A stretch of 64,000 bases of DNA from assembly GCA_025808415.1 (NCBI GenBank), contig CP075525.1:3395501-3459500 (forward strand). Direction: 5' to 3'. Of this stretch, positions 8,472 to 17,580 are shown piece by piece (within the stretch, counting starts at the first letter, position 1; each line of letters opens with the position of its first letter). The notes under the pieces were generated by a model. That model made no database searches. It was given only the letters and a program-made list of their open reading frames with translations, and was not told the origin of the DNA. This DNA is from Cyclobacteriaceae bacterium. Its GTDB lineage: Bacteria; Bacteroidota; Bacteroidia; Cytophagales; Cyclobacteriaceae. The position numbers and the translations under genes are program-made.

Positions 8472-9263
8472 ATGAAATGCACACCCTATTACATTATTGT
8501 TTTGCTGTGCAGCCACATGGCCGTGGCACAAATCCTTAATATCGAAAAATCCGTGCTTGATCGTGATACCACCAAAAAGTTTATTGGCAACATTAATGGT
8601 AACCTGCTGCTCTACAACCGAAGTGCTGCTGCAGATGAGCCTGTGGAGTTTTTTGGATTTGACTTCCGTTCCAGTATTGCGTGGTTCCCGGGTAAGCACA
8701 GGCTTTCCTCGATCAGTCGTATTGATTACCTGAAGATCAATGAAGATCCCTTCCTGAACACCGGCTATCAACACTTCAGGTTCGATTTCCGGAAAGACCG
8801 TAAGGTGCACCCTGAAATTTTTGCACAGTACCAATACGATAACTTTCGTGGGTTAGACCCACGCCTACTCGTGGGTACCGGCATGCGACACCGGCTTTAC
8901 CGTGACGAACACTTTACACTCATTTTTAGCGTGGGTATCATGTATGAATCAGAGAAATGGACCCATCCTAAAACAGAGGAAATTATACCCATTGCTTTTT
9001 GGAAATCAACCAATTACCTGGTTTTCAGAATTAAAATTTCTGAATGGGCCGACTTTAACTCCATTCAATACTACCAAACAGCATACGATCCGGGCATAGA
9101 AGCCTTCAGGCATCGGTACAGCACGGACGTTAACCTGAACACCAAACTTACGGCCCGGCTTCAATGGACTACATCGTTCATACTGAGCTTCGAAAATCGC
9201 CCAATTGTGCCAATCGTGCGAACCATCTATCGGTTCAGCAATGGGATTACGTACAAATTCTGA
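8472..9263 (+). CDS. DUF481-like outer-membrane beta-barrel protein
   Basis: The protein has 263 residues with a signal peptide (ending AVAQ) and alternating hydrophobic and polar strands throughout. Motifs such as EIFAQYQYDNFRGLDPRLLVGTGMRHRL resemble the DUF481 (YdiY-like, salt-induced outer-membrane) family. The C terminus ends in an aromatic residue (GITYKF), as expected for barrel insertion. The function is not known. It starts about 115 bp from the tmRNA 5' end on the other strand, so the two are divergently transcribed. It lies 83 bp upstream of dnaX. Confidence 0.6.
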   Translation: MKCTPYYIIVLLCSHMAVAQILNIEKSVLDRDTTKKFIGNINGNLLLYNRSAAADEPVEFFGFDFRSSIAWFPGKHRLSSISRIDYLKINEDPFLNTGYQHFRFDFRKDRKVHPEIFAQYQYDNFRGLDPRLLVGTGMRHRLYRDEHFTLIFSVGIMYESEKWTHPKTEEIIPIAFWKSTNYLVFRIKISEWADFNSIQYYQTAYDPGIEAFRHRYSTDVNLNTKLTARLQWTTSFILSFENRPIVPIVRTIYRFSNGITYKF

Positions 9264-9346
9264 CAAACACTTTTGAATTTGGGCAGGCCGGCACATATCC
9301 TCAAAATCATTTCTTATATACACATGAAATAGATTAATTTGCCGTC

Positions 9347-10459
9347 ATGGAAAACTTTGTTGTATCGGCACGCAAATACCGCCCTACAGGTTTTGAAGAG
9401 GTTGTTGGACAGGAACATATTACCACCACCTTAAAAAATGCCATCGACAATAACAAATTAGCCCAAGCCTTACTTTTTTGTGGCCCCAGGGGTGTTGGCA
9501 AAACCACCTGTGCCCGCATTGTTGCCCGTTTAATTAATGGCTTTGAAGAAAAGGCTGAATTAAATACCCTTAACATTTTCGAACTGGACGCTGCCTCCAA
9601 CAACTCGGTTGAGGATATACGTAACCTTATCGACCAGGTTCGTTACCCGCCCCAATTCGGTAAATTCAAGGTTTACATAATAGATGAGGTTCACATGCTG
9701 TCGAATGCTGCCTTCAATGCATTCCTGAAAACATTGGAAGAACCACCGGCCTACGCCATTTTTATACTGGCCACGACCGAAAAACACAAAGTAATACCCA
9801 CCATATTATCGCGTTGTCAGATTTTTGATTTTAACCGCATACAGATTTCGGATATCGGCAACCATTTGAAAACTATTGCCCGGCACGAAGGGGTTAAAGC
9901 CGAAGACGAAGCCCTGCACCTGATTGCCCAAAAAGCAGATGGCGCTTTACGCGATGCCCTTTCTATTTTTGATTTGATGGTTACCTACTCTTCCGGCAAA
10001 GCCATCACGTTTAAGGATGTATTGAACAATCTTCACATCCTCGATTATGATTATTACTTTACCGTAGTGGACGCACTACTCACCCAAAACCATACCGAGC
10101 CGCTTATAATCCTGGATGAAATTTTACGAAAGGGCTTTGATGGGCAAAATTTTATTGTCGGGTTGAGTGAACACTTCAGAAATCTATTGGTATCGCAAGA
10201 TGTACGCACTACCGATTTAATGGAGGTGCCCGAAAGTGTAAAAAAGAAATACGCCCAGCAAGCCCAGGCCGCTTCGCCATCCTTGTTACTATCCTGGTTA
10301 AATATTGCCAACCAGTGCGATATACAATATAAAGCCAGTAAGAACCAACGCCTGCTGGTTGAACTTGCCCTGATGAAAATGGCCAACGTTCAGGCCGTTA
10401 TTAACCTTGCTGCACCTTCACAAGAGGCCTTAAAAAAAAAATTATTGACCAACCCGTAG
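9347..10459 (+). CDS. dnaX: DnaX short form (gamma-like), zero-frame product
   Basis: Reading straight through the A10 run gives a 370-residue protein that ends EALKKKLLTNP. It keeps the ATPase domains I-II and the oligomerisation domain III but has no tau domains IV-V, which is the composition of E. coli gamma. The stop lies exactly at the expected domain III/IV border, which argues that the break is functional. The ATG (9347) is 5 bp after a TAATTTG box, so the transcript may be nearly leaderless. Confidence 0.7.
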   Translation: MENFVVSARKYRPTGFEEVVGQEHITTTLKNAIDNNKLAQALLFCGPRGVGKTTCARIVARLINGFEEKAELNTLNIFELDAASNNSVEDIRNLIDQVRYPPQFGKFKVYIIDEVHMLSNAAFNAFLKTLEEPPAYAIFILATTEKHKVIPTILSRCQIFDFNRIQISDIGNHLKTIARHEGVKAEDEALHLIAQKADGALRDALSIFDLMVTYSSGKAITFKDVLNNLHILDYDYYFTVVDALLTQNHTEPLIILDEILRKGFDGQNFIVGLSEHFRNLLVSQDVRTTDLMEVPESVKKKYAQQAQAASPSLLLSWLNIANQCDIQYKASKNQRLLVELALMKMANVQAVINLAAPSQEALKKKLLTNP

Positions 10460-11037
10460 TTGAAGTTGAGGAGCCTTCCGTCAGCCCCACACCACCGGCT
10501 CAAGAAATTAAGCCACCCAACGAGTTAACAAAAACTGCTTCAGAAACACCAAAAACTACCGGAGCCGCACCCTCGCGAAGCAAAAGCACCCCTAAGATTT
10601 CAGCCCTTAAGGCCATGCTGCAATCGGAAAATACAGCTGTGATCCAGGAAGAAACTAAAGCAGCAACACCGTTAGCCCATGATGACTACAATGAAGCACA
10701 ACTGCGAAATACCTGGCATGCCTATGCCGAAAGCAGAAAAATGTACAAGGCCGAATACCAGCTTTTAACACAGGAAATTGAAATCCGTGAATCAACTGTT
10801 GTGTTGCACCTCCACAATCCGGTTCAGGAAACCTTGTTGAACGATATTAAAAGTGACCTGATGCAGTTTGTGCGCGAGCGGCTGAACAACTTTACCATTC
10901 AAATAACCGGTGAATTAAAAAGCAGCGATAGCAAAAAAGTTATTTATACCAACCGCGAAAAATTTGAACACCTGGCAGAAAAAAACCCTAACCTGATACT
11001 GCTTAGAGATCGGTTAGGGTTAGACCCTGATTTTTAA
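9347..11037 (+). CDS. dnaX: DNA polymerase III subunit tau (full-length DnaX, needs a -1 frameshift)
   Basis: DnaX is the ATPase of the clamp loader; tau also joins polymerase cores and the helicase. The zero-frame part (9347 to the A run) carries the AAA+ core: SARKYRP at the N terminus, Walker A GPRGVGKTT, DEVH Walker B (IIDEVHML), sensor 1 ATTEKHK and the SRC motif, then domain III. At an A10 run (10432-10441) the zero frame ends 18 bp later at TAG. The -1 frame is open from there to 11037 and encodes a Pro/Thr-rich linker followed by a tau-type C-terminal domain (NTWHAYAESRKMYKAEY, LRDRLGLDPDF). The joined product would have about 563 residues, normal for Bacteroidota. A sequencing or assembly indel in the homopolymer is the alternative. 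Confidence 0.75.
10432..10441 (+). promoter_or_regulatory. Putative dnaX slippery site (A10)
   Basis: Ten A residues follow TT in the codon series TTA AAA AAA AAA TTA. Slipping back one base moves the ribosome from KKKLLTNP-stop into the open frame KKKIIDQPVV. The purine box AAGAGG at 10422-10427 lies a few bases upstream, and a weak GAGCC/GGCTC stem (10471-10475 with 10497-10501) lies downstream. RNA polymerase slippage, as known for Thermus dnaX, would give the same products. Confidence 0.6.
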
Positions 11038-11044
11038 ATACAGG

Positions 11045-11959
11045 TTATTTCTTTTCTTCGTAATTCTGGAAGCTATACCGGAAACCAAAATTAAAAGCCT
11101 GGCTTAGCTGGACACCCGAATCCTGATCAAAGTCGTAAAGTAAAATACCGCCCAGGCCAACGCTTATAAATTTGTTCACCTTTGCTGTAAGCATCAGGTC
11201 CAGCCGGTGGTCAATGGTCTTTGCTTCAAGTGTTTCATAGTTTGCAAACATCAGGTATCGCCATTTTAGATTCAGGTTGGTGGCAATGTCCTTATCAAAG
11301 TCGGCCGTAAGTTGAAAGGCCAGCCATTCAAACCGGGTGGACTCCCCCAGTTCAACACCATAAGGCCGCACTGGATCAACCGCATCAAACCGGCCATTGT
11401 TGTCACGCACTATGGTTACACGGGGCGCAAAGGGTGACATCCGTATAAAGAAATAATCTACTGGCTTATACTGAACACCCCAGGCAGAAGTGACAAAAGC
11501 GGGAGCCAAAATATCGGAAATAAGGTCTTTGGTATCATCAGCATTAAACCGAAATCCCTTGTCGAACTGGCTCATAAAATTCAGGGAGGTAAAAACATCC
11601 CATTTATCGTTTAGTTTATACCCAAGCTTGGTGTCAAAAAACATCCGATCCAGGGTTTTGCGGAAACCCTGACCGCTGTTATCCACAAAACCATATAAAA
11701 AGTCAATTTCGTTTGCCCAGGTAATTTTGTCTTTTGAGTAAGCGGCTTTATAGTTAAATGCCGAATTTAACCCAATGGAATTGATACCTCCGGCTTTCCA
11801 GTTGGATGAAAATGAAGCCTGGTTAACGTTTACGTTAAAAAGGAGTTTCTTCTTCCAATTAGAGGCAGTATCAGGCTTTATCACCTGTGCCTGTGCGGCA
11901 AATAAACTTACAGTGAACAGAATGAGCACGAGGGCTCCTGAAGAAAGTCTCATTTTCAT
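11045..11959 (-). CDS. DUF3078 domain-containing outer-membrane protein
   Basis: The 304-residue protein has a signal peptide (ending AAQAQ). The family signature region is NWKKKLLFNVNVNQASFSSNWKAGGINSIGLNSAFNYKA near the N terminus (typical wording: N-Q-x-x-F-x-N-W-x-x-G-G). The remainder is amphipathic beta-strands ending in FGFRYSFQNYEEKK. DUF3078 proteins are conserved in Bacteroidota and are taken to be outer-membrane barrels of unknown role. It converges on dnaX with only 7 bp between the stops, and no clear terminator is seen there. Confidence 0.78.
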   Translation of the reverse strand: MKMRLSSGALVLILFTVSLFAAQAQVIKPDTASNWKKKLLFNVNVNQASFSSNWKAGGINSIGLNSAFNYKAAYSKDKITWANEIDFLYGFVDNSGQGFRKTLDRMFFDTKLGYKLNDKWDVFTSLNFMSQFDKGFRFNADDTKDLISDILAPAFVTSAWGVQYKPVDYFFIRMSPFAPRVTIVRDNNGRFDAVDPVRPYGVELGESTRFEWLAFQLTADFDKDIATNLNLKWRYLMFANYETLEAKTIDHRLDLMLTAKVNKFISVGLGGILLYDFDQDSGVQLSQAFNFGFRYSFQNYEEKK

Positions 11960-12003
11960 AGGTTGTAAAGGTTTTTGGTAATTTACTTGGTGAACAAGTA
12001 AGA

Positions 12004-12417
12004 TTAAATATTGTTCAACTTTATCTCTTCGAGGGCAATCTCGGTAAGCGGTTTAGTAATGAATTTAATAACGTGGTTGTTGTTTACGATCTTATCAATA
12101 TCGCGTTTGTTGTCCGAACTGGAGAGAATGATAACCTTACACTTATTACGTACAATTTCATTAAACTTCTCGAACTCGTATAGAAACACAAAGCCATCAA
12201 CAATGGGCATGTTGATGTCCAGGAATATCAGGCTGGGTAAATTATCGGGTTTGTTCTCATTTTCCTTTAAATAGTCCAGTGCAGCCTTGCCCGAACCTTT
12301 TGCCTCAACCCGCTTCGAGAATTTGGTGATTTCAATAATACGTTTGCTGATGAAATTGTCAGTGTCATTATCGTCCACCAGCAATACTAAATCAATGGAT
12401 TTTGTATCCGTTTCCAT
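12004..12417 (-). CDS. Single-domain response regulator (CheY-like)
   Basis: The 137 residues form one receiver domain. The acidic pair is DD15-16 (LLVDDND), the phosphoacceptor is Asp67 (LIFLDINMP), and Lys122 sits in ITKPL. There is no output domain, so it works by protein contacts with an unknown partner. This type is common in Cytophagales, where many orphan receivers interact with kinases elsewhere in the genome. It is separated from its neighbours by gaps, so it is probably transcribed on its own. Confidence 0.88.
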   Translation of the reverse strand: METDTKSIDLVLLVDDNDTDNFISKRIIEITKFSKRVEAKGSGKAALDYLKENENKPDNLPSLIFLDINMPIVDGFVFLYEFEKFNEIVRNKCKVIILSSSDNKRDIDKIVNNNHVIKFITKPLTEIALEEIKLNNI

Positions 12418-12565
12418 CCCAATAATTAATCAATTACAGTGTTTCTAAAATTTGACAAAATCGCAGGCTACAAAAATATCCTTTTTTGGCTACTTTAAGG
12501 CAGTTCTTGAGAAAATCGGGGCGTTGACGTAATAAAATCACGAAAAAGGTAAATAAAATCAGCCC

Positions 12566-14401
12566 CTATTTAACCTGTACCTTAAGCTTCTCGCCTGTGG
12601 CAACATTAAAATCCTTTTTCTGATTCCAGTCCATCAGGTCTTTAATGGTAACGCCATATTTTCGGGCCACACCATAAAGGGTGTCGGCAGGTTTAACTTC
12701 ATGCACGATAAAATTCCCCTCCCTTGCCTCCTGAGCTGATTGCACCATGGCCTCAGCCGGTATGGGCGCTCGCATCATTAATTCCTGGCCGGGCTTAATG
12801 CCATCCTCCAACTTTAGTTGGTTCCAATTTACGATGTCCATAACCCCTACGCCATACCGTTTGGCTATAGCATACAATGTTTCGCCCGTTACCACTACAT
12901 GTCGTGCGGGCAATGGTTCGGTTTTAGAAACCTCCACCTGCTGCTCGCTTACCTTCGCAGTATTCTCCTCTATCGTCTGAACTACAACTGTAGGCTCAAC
13001 TACCTTATCGGATACTAAATCGTTTCCTGATTCCTCTATCGGCTGAGTAACAACTACCGATACCTCCGCAGGTTTGAAAGAGGAAGCCCCTGGGTTTACC
13101 GTCCAGCTAAAAAACTCACCTGTCTCTACTTCAACAACACCGGCAATAGCAGGTTCTGGCGAAACAGACTTTGAAGTGCCCGATAACACAACCAATGTTC
13201 CAGGTTTAAGGGTTGAGGTTGGCAACCCGGGGTTTAATCGGGTAATTTTTTTTAACTGAACTCCATATTGTTGGCTAACCGACCAAAGAGTTTCGTCCAA
13301 TAACTTTACCGTATGCGATACCGCCTTTGCCTTTGCCCTTTTCTTCTTCAGGTAATAATAATTGCCCTCCAGCAACGGGTCACTTATCGATAGATCATTA
13401 CATGCCAGGAAAAATGACAAACCTACACCTGCGCGCTTGCTTAGTGCTACTGCATTTTCTCCAGCCTGGGCCTTGATCGTTGGTAGGCCATTAATTATTT
13501 TCTTGTCGCTTTGCGTTGCCAGGGCGGGTTTAGCTTCAAGTTTTTTATGCGGATTGTGCTTATGGTGTTCGGTATTTATCATTTCAACAGAGGCATAGAC
13601 AGGCTGGGCTTCGCCTTTAACGGGAATGGAAACGCTATAGCTTTTATCTCCCGGAACAGTTCCCTTTTTTGCCCACTTATTAAACTCTATCAGGCTTTCT
13701 TCAGCAACGGAAACTTCCCTGGCAATTGCAGCCAGTGATTTTCCGCTATGGTTTTCATAGGCAATTACGTTTACTTCGCCTTGCCCCTTCACGGCTCCCT
13801 CAAAAGCAATTTTATGGGCCAGGAATTTCTTCACATACCAGTATGTTTGACTGGTGATTTCCATATGCTTTGTCCCACTCTCATAATCTTTCACCGCACG
13901 CATTACACCGCCTGCACCCATTTGATAGGCTTGTAAAGCATATAGCCAATTGTTAAAAAAAGTATTGTTCTTTTTCAGGTACTGAGCTGCTGCCCGTGTG
14001 GATGAAACAATGTTCATGCGTTCATCGATTTCCTTGTCTACACGCAAGCCCATCTCAGCGGCCGTAAAGTCTTTAAACTGCCAAAACCCAACTGCGTTCG
14101 ATACCGACACGGCATCAGGTATCAATGCACTTTCCTGGATCACCAGGTATTTGAAATCATCAGGCAAACGTTCTTCGGCAAAAATCTTTTCAATAATGGG
14201 AAAATATGTTTTTGCACGTTCAACCTTTACATTGAAATACTTAGGGTATTGGGTTAAGGCATCTACATCTTTTTGGATTTCCCTGCGTGCATCATCACGA
14301 ATGGTAAGGGTAATGCCGGCAAAGTTCATCTTGTGCGGAACCTCCGGGGTTTGAGCCAATACCACATGCAGGAGTAAACTAAGAATGGCTGTAAGTCGCA
14401 T
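12566..14401 (-). CDS. Membrane-associated lytic murein transglycosylase with LysM repeats (MltD-like)
   Basis: This 611-residue protein cleaves peptidoglycan glycan strands. After a signal peptide (ending VLAQ) comes an SLT/GH23 domain at about 60-200. Its catalytic Glu is in YLVIQESAL, followed by NAVGFWQF and YALQAYQMGAGGV. The C-terminal half carries LysM modules that bind peptidoglycan. Two are clear: ETLYAIAKRYGV...IVNWNQ and DTLYGVARKYGV...LMDWNQ. Two more diverged ones are ETLWSVSQQYGV...RLNPG and ENAVALSKRAGV. This layout is standard for MltD of Bacteroidota. The gene begins 35 bp downstream of the O-methyltransferase gene stop (14436), on the same strand, and may be co-transcribed with it. 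Confidence 0.87.
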   Translation of the reverse strand: MRLTAILSLLLHVVLAQTPEVPHKMNFAGITLTIRDDARREIQKDVDALTQYPKYFNVKVERAKTYFPIIEKIFAEERLPDDFKYLVIQESALIPDAVSVSNAVGFWQFKDFTAAEMGLRVDKEIDERMNIVSSTRAAAQYLKKNNTFFNNWLYALQAYQMGAGGVMRAVKDYESGTKHMEITSQTYWYVKKFLAHKIAFEGAVKGQGEVNVIAYENHSGKSLAAIAREVSVAEESLIEFNKWAKKGTVPGDKSYSVSIPVKGEAQPVYASVEMINTEHHKHNPHKKLEAKPALATQSDKKIINGLPTIKAQAGENAVALSKRAGVGLSFFLACNDLSISDPLLEGNYYYLKKKRAKAKAVSHTVKLLDETLWSVSQQYGVQLKKITRLNPGLPTSTLKPGTLVVLSGTSKSVSPEPAIAGVVEVETGEFFSWTVNPGASSFKPAEVSVVVTQPIEESGNDLVSDKVVEPTVVVQTIEENTAKVSEQQVEVSKTEPLPARHVVVTGETLYAIAKRYGVGVMDIVNWNQLKLEDGIKPGQELMMRAPIPAEAMVQSAQEAREGNFIVHEVKPADTLYGVARKYGVTIKDLMDWNQKKDFNVATGEKLKVQVK

Positions 14402-14435
14402 ACTGCTAAGGTTAAAAAATAGTCAGCCTAAAAAA

Positions 14436-15080
14436 TCAATCCCTGACTTTACGTGCAATCATAATGCCATCACGAACCGGCAAGAGTAAATTTTCGACCC
14501 GTTTATCTTGCTGTACCTTCAAGTTAAACGCCATAATGGCCCGGGTGTCTTTATCCGGTTTTTGATCCAGCACCTTGCCGCTCCACAACACGTTGTCGGC
14601 CAGGATATAACCTCCCAAAGGTACAAGATTGAACACTAAATCGTAATAGCGGGCGTAGTTTTCTTTATCGGCATCTATAAAAACAAGATCAAACGGCCCT
14701 TGTAGCTGTGGGATAATTTCCAGGGCATTGCCAATACGATAATCCACCCTGCGTGAAATACCTGCTTCATTAAAGTATTGACGCACCCTGTCTTCCAGTT
14801 CTTCATTAATATCGATGGTAATAAGTATTCCTTGCGGTGCAAGGCCTTCCGCCAGGCATATCGCGGAGTATCCTGTATAGGTTCCGATTTCCAGTATTCT
14901 CTTTGGCCGAAGCATACTGCTTACCATGGCCAACAATCTCCCTTGCAAATGCCCGGATAGCATGCGTGGCATAAGTACTTGCGCATGCGTTTCCCGATTG
15001 ATCCGTTTTAATAGCTCACTTTCCGAAGAAGTATGTTGCTCGGCATAGCGTACCAGGTCTGCGTTCAGGAAATCCATCAT
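14436..15080 (-). CDS. SAM-dependent O-methyltransferase (class I, caffeoyl-CoA/catechol type)
   Basis: The protein has 214 residues. SAM-binding motif I is ILEIGTYTGYSAICLAEGL; LITIDINEE is the acidic loop, and FDLVFIDADKENYARYYD carries the metal-binding Asp/Asn set of the catechol O-methyltransferase-like family. It methylates a hydroxyl on a small substrate that is not known. The start lies 1 bp from the stop of the M16 peptidase gene (15082), so the two are surely co-transcribed. Confidence 0.85.
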   Translation of the reverse strand: MMDFLNADLVRYAEQHTSSESELLKRINRETHAQVLMPRMLSGHLQGRLLAMVSSMLRPKRILEIGTYTGYSAICLAEGLAPQGILITIDINEELEDRVRQYFNEAGISRRVDYRIGNALEIIPQLQGPFDLVFIDADKENYARYYDLVFNLVPLGGYILADNVLWSGKVLDQKPDKDTRAIMAFNLKVQQDKRVENLLLPVRDGIMIARKVRD

Positions 15081-15081
15081 A

Positions 15082-16311
15082 TTATTTCGGAATCATTCTT
15101 AAATAACTTAAACCATCAGGATCAAACATTTCACTGGCTATGCGCCTTAACATAGCCGGGCTCGCACCATCAATAATTTCAAAAACCTCTTTCAGGGAAG
15201 GCACCCGGTCTAAATCAAGGGTTGAGCGGCCCAGCATCATCATCATATTCTGATTGTTCTCCTCAGCCATGGCCATCTGTCCTTTTAATTGTTCCTGGGC
15301 AGCTTTCAATTGTCGGGCATTAAGCGGTTTGTCCATGAACTTATCCAACTCCTGCCTGACCAATTCAATACAACGATCAAGTTTGTTCGGTTTAGTACCA
15401 AAGAAAACTGCAAACATTCCGGTATCGGTATACGCCATGTAATGCGCATCAATGGAGTAAACATAGCCATGCTTTTCGCGAAGCGCCATATTGAGACGGG
15501 AATTCATGCCGGGGCCTCCCAACATGTTCACCAGCAAATAAAATGGAATACGGTTTTTATGATGAACCGGGTATGCCGGACGGCCAATCGCACACTTGGC
15601 CTGCTTAACCGGGCGCAACAATTCTTTGCTTTGTGGTTTGTATTTACCTGCTGGTTTTCTTTTTGCCGTACGCTTGGTTGGTTTTACATCAAAATAGCTT
15701 CGAAAAATTTGTTCAACTTCCGATGGTGGTAAGCTACCAACGCAACTAAAAACAATTCTCCTCGTATCAAGATGTTCTTTAAAAAACCCTTTGAAGTCGG
15801 CCCGGCTAAAGGTTGACACGGTTTCATGCCGGCCAAGTATGTTCATACCCATAGGGTGCTTACCGTAAATAACCGATTCGAATTCATCTTGTAAAGAATC
15901 ATCAGGGCTGTCGAAGTACATGGCCATTTCCTGAAGGATAACACCGCGTTCCTTTTCAATTTCGTGATCCGGAAAAACCGAATTGAAGGTAATGTCGGCC
16001 AGTACGTCAACGGATCGCTCAAAATATTGATCACGCACAGCGGTAAAAAAGACTACTTTTTCCTTATCGGTATAGGCATTCAGTTCGCCACCCACCGAAT
16101 CGATGCTGTTGATGATCTGAAAAACTTTGCGCTTTCGGGTACCCTTAAATGCCATGTGCTCCCAAAAATGAGTAATGCCTTGTGTAGCCTCACTTTCGTC
16201 ACGACTGCCCACGTCCAGAAAAACCCCGCAATGCACAATTTGTGTGTTCTCAACCTGCTGATAGACCAGGCGGATTCCATTCGGTAAAACAACACGATGC
16301 AACGCTTTCAT
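15082..16311 (-). CDS. M16 family zinc peptidase (mitochondrial processing peptidase-like)
   Basis: The 409-residue protein has the inverted zinc motif HFWEH (His48, Glu51, His52) and the third ligand Glu128 in ERGVILQEM, 80 residues after the first His as in MPP-beta. The C-terminal half contains the GGGM/NSRLN-like segment (LGGPGMNSRLNMALREKHGYVYSI) typical of active M16B subunits. There is no signal peptide, so it is probably cytoplasmic. It is the first gene of a minus-strand unit with the O-methyltransferase and the transglycosylase. A divergent promoter region of about 147 bp separates it from the gene at 16459. Confidence 0.88.
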   Translation of the reverse strand: MKALHRVVLPNGIRLVYQQVENTQIVHCGVFLDVGSRDESEATQGITHFWEHMAFKGTRKRKVFQIINSIDSVGGELNAYTDKEKVVFFTAVRDQYFERSVDVLADITFNSVFPDHEIEKERGVILQEMAMYFDSPDDSLQDEFESVIYGKHPMGMNILGRHETVSTFSRADFKGFFKEHLDTRRIVFSCVGSLPPSEVEQIFRSYFDVKPTKRTAKRKPAGKYKPQSKELLRPVKQAKCAIGRPAYPVHHKNRIPFYLLVNMLGGPGMNSRLNMALREKHGYVYSIDAHYMAYTDTGMFAVFFGTKPNKLDRCIELVRQELDKFMDKPLNARQLKAAQEQLKGQMAMAEENNQNMMMMLGRSTLDLDRVPSLKEVFEIIDGASPAMLRRIASEMFDPDGLSYLRMIPK

Positions 16312-16458
16312 ACAGGCACAAAAATACCATGTAAACGACTACCGTCCCAACTGCGAACACGGGTGACCGTTCACGGGCAAGCATTTGCTTTGTGTTAGCT
16401 CATTTTACTTAATTTGAAAAGCTTGAAAATGGCATATCAATTGTAAACCACTTTAACT

Positions 16459-16713
16459 ATGGAAACTCAACGCGTTAAAACCTGCTTTACGATTACCTTC
16501 ACCGATGAACAATTCAACCGGGCTAAAGAATATGTTGAAGACATGAAACGTCACCCGAAACGGGTCTTCTGGAGAGGCAAGGAAGGAAAGACCGATCAGG
16601 AACTGATTGTGGAACAAATTGCCCACAGGATTTTATCAGGTTTTTATAATGATGACCCGCTGAATGCTGGCCGGCACATTGTGCGTATGGATGCCGGAAT
16701 TAATGGCGGCTGA
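16459..16713 (+). CDS. Small conserved-looking hypothetical protein
   Basis: The 84-residue protein is not recognised. It starts METQRVKTCFTITFTDEQFNRAKEYV and is charged, with no signal peptide or membrane segment. A beta-alpha pattern is suggested (TCFTITFTDEQF then a helix). ATG 16459 follows an AT-rich leader, and a TTAATTTG box near 16410 could be its -7 element. Its stop codon (16711-16713) abuts the stop of the convergent phosphorylase gene with no base between them. Confidence 0.6.
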   Translation: METQRVKTCFTITFTDEQFNRAKEYVEDMKRHPKRVFWRGKEGKTDQELIVEQIAHRILSGFYNDDPLNAGRHIVRMDAGINGG

Positions 16714-17577
16714 TTATATCCGTTCCAATACTTTTTCAATTAATGCATCAACGACCTTCTCCGGATTTTTAGCAAACTTATTTTTGATGCGGTTAGCGAT
16801 AATGGCGTTTACACTCAACATTTCATGTCCAAGAAGCCTGCCTAGTGCATAGTAGGCAGCGGTTTCCATTTCAAAATTCGTGAGCCAGAAGTCGCTGGTC
16901 TTGTTGTGGTAAAAATTCAGGTCGTCAAGCAATTTGGGCATACGGGTACCGGCCCTTACTTTTCTGCCTTGCGGTGCATAAAACCCGGGTGTGGTAATGG
17001 TGTTGCCCCGAATCATATCGTGCCCGATCCGCGTCAATAATTCTTCTGAGCCCTGTACCACATAGGGCTTGAATGGCAGCTTAACTTTTTTGGCAATATC
17101 ACTGGCAATAGATGATTCAAACCGGGTAGATGGCAACTCGTAAAAGCCGATGAGGTTGTCCAAACCAATGGCATAATCAGTAACCAGGTGTGAGCCAACG
17201 GGTATATCTTCCTGTAATGCGCCTGAAGTTCCAATGCGAATAATCTTTAGTTTCTTCTTTTTCGGTTTTATCTCCCGCGACTTCAAATCAATATTAACAA
17301 GGGCATCAAGCTCCGTCATAAAAATCTCCACATTATCGGTACCAATACCGGTACTGATCACCGTAATTTTCTTTCCATTGAAATGGCCCACATGTGTAAT
17401 AAACTCACGTTTGTTCATTTCAAACTCTACCTCATCAAAATACTGACTTACCTTGTATACCCGGCTTGGATCACCCACGGCAATAACAATATCCGATACA
17501 TGTTTGGGCAATAAGTTCAGATGGTAGACGCTGCCATCTTTATTCAGAATTAAATCGGTTTCAGATAGTTTAGGCAT
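16714..17577 (-). CDS. Nucleoside phosphorylase (uridine phosphorylase-like)
   Basis: The protein has 287 residues. Family motifs are visible: VIAVGDPSRVYKVS (phosphate-binding GDPxR), ITVISTGIGTDNVEIFMTEL and IRIGTSGALQEDIPVGSHLV near the centre, and NFEMETAAYYALGRLLGHEMLSVNAIIANR at the nucleoside site (EMET). It reversibly splits nucleosides to base and ribose-1-phosphate for pyrimidine or purine salvage. The closest group by eye is uridine phosphorylase. It lies 3 bp downstream of the acyltransferase gene (17581) on the same strand, so co-transcription is likely. Confidence 0.82.
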   Translation of the reverse strand: MPKLSETDLILNKDGSVYHLNLLPKHVSDIVIAVGDPSRVYKVSQYFDEVEFEMNKREFITHVGHFNGKKITVISTGIGTDNVEIFMTELDALVNIDLKSREIKPKKKKLKIIRIGTSGALQEDIPVGSHLVTDYAIGLDNLIGFYELPSTRFESSIASDIAKKVKLPFKPYVVQGSEELLTRIGHDMIRGNTITTPGFYAPQGRKVRAGTRMPKLLDDLNFYHNKTSDFWLTNFEMETAAYYALGRLLGHEMLSVNAIIANRIKNKFAKNPEKVVDALIEKVLERI

Positions 17578-17580
17578 AGG

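Noticed and set aside
9347..11037. dnaX as a broken pseudogene
   Set aside because: It is an essential gene, both halves are otherwise intact and the break sits on a slippery A run at the domain border.
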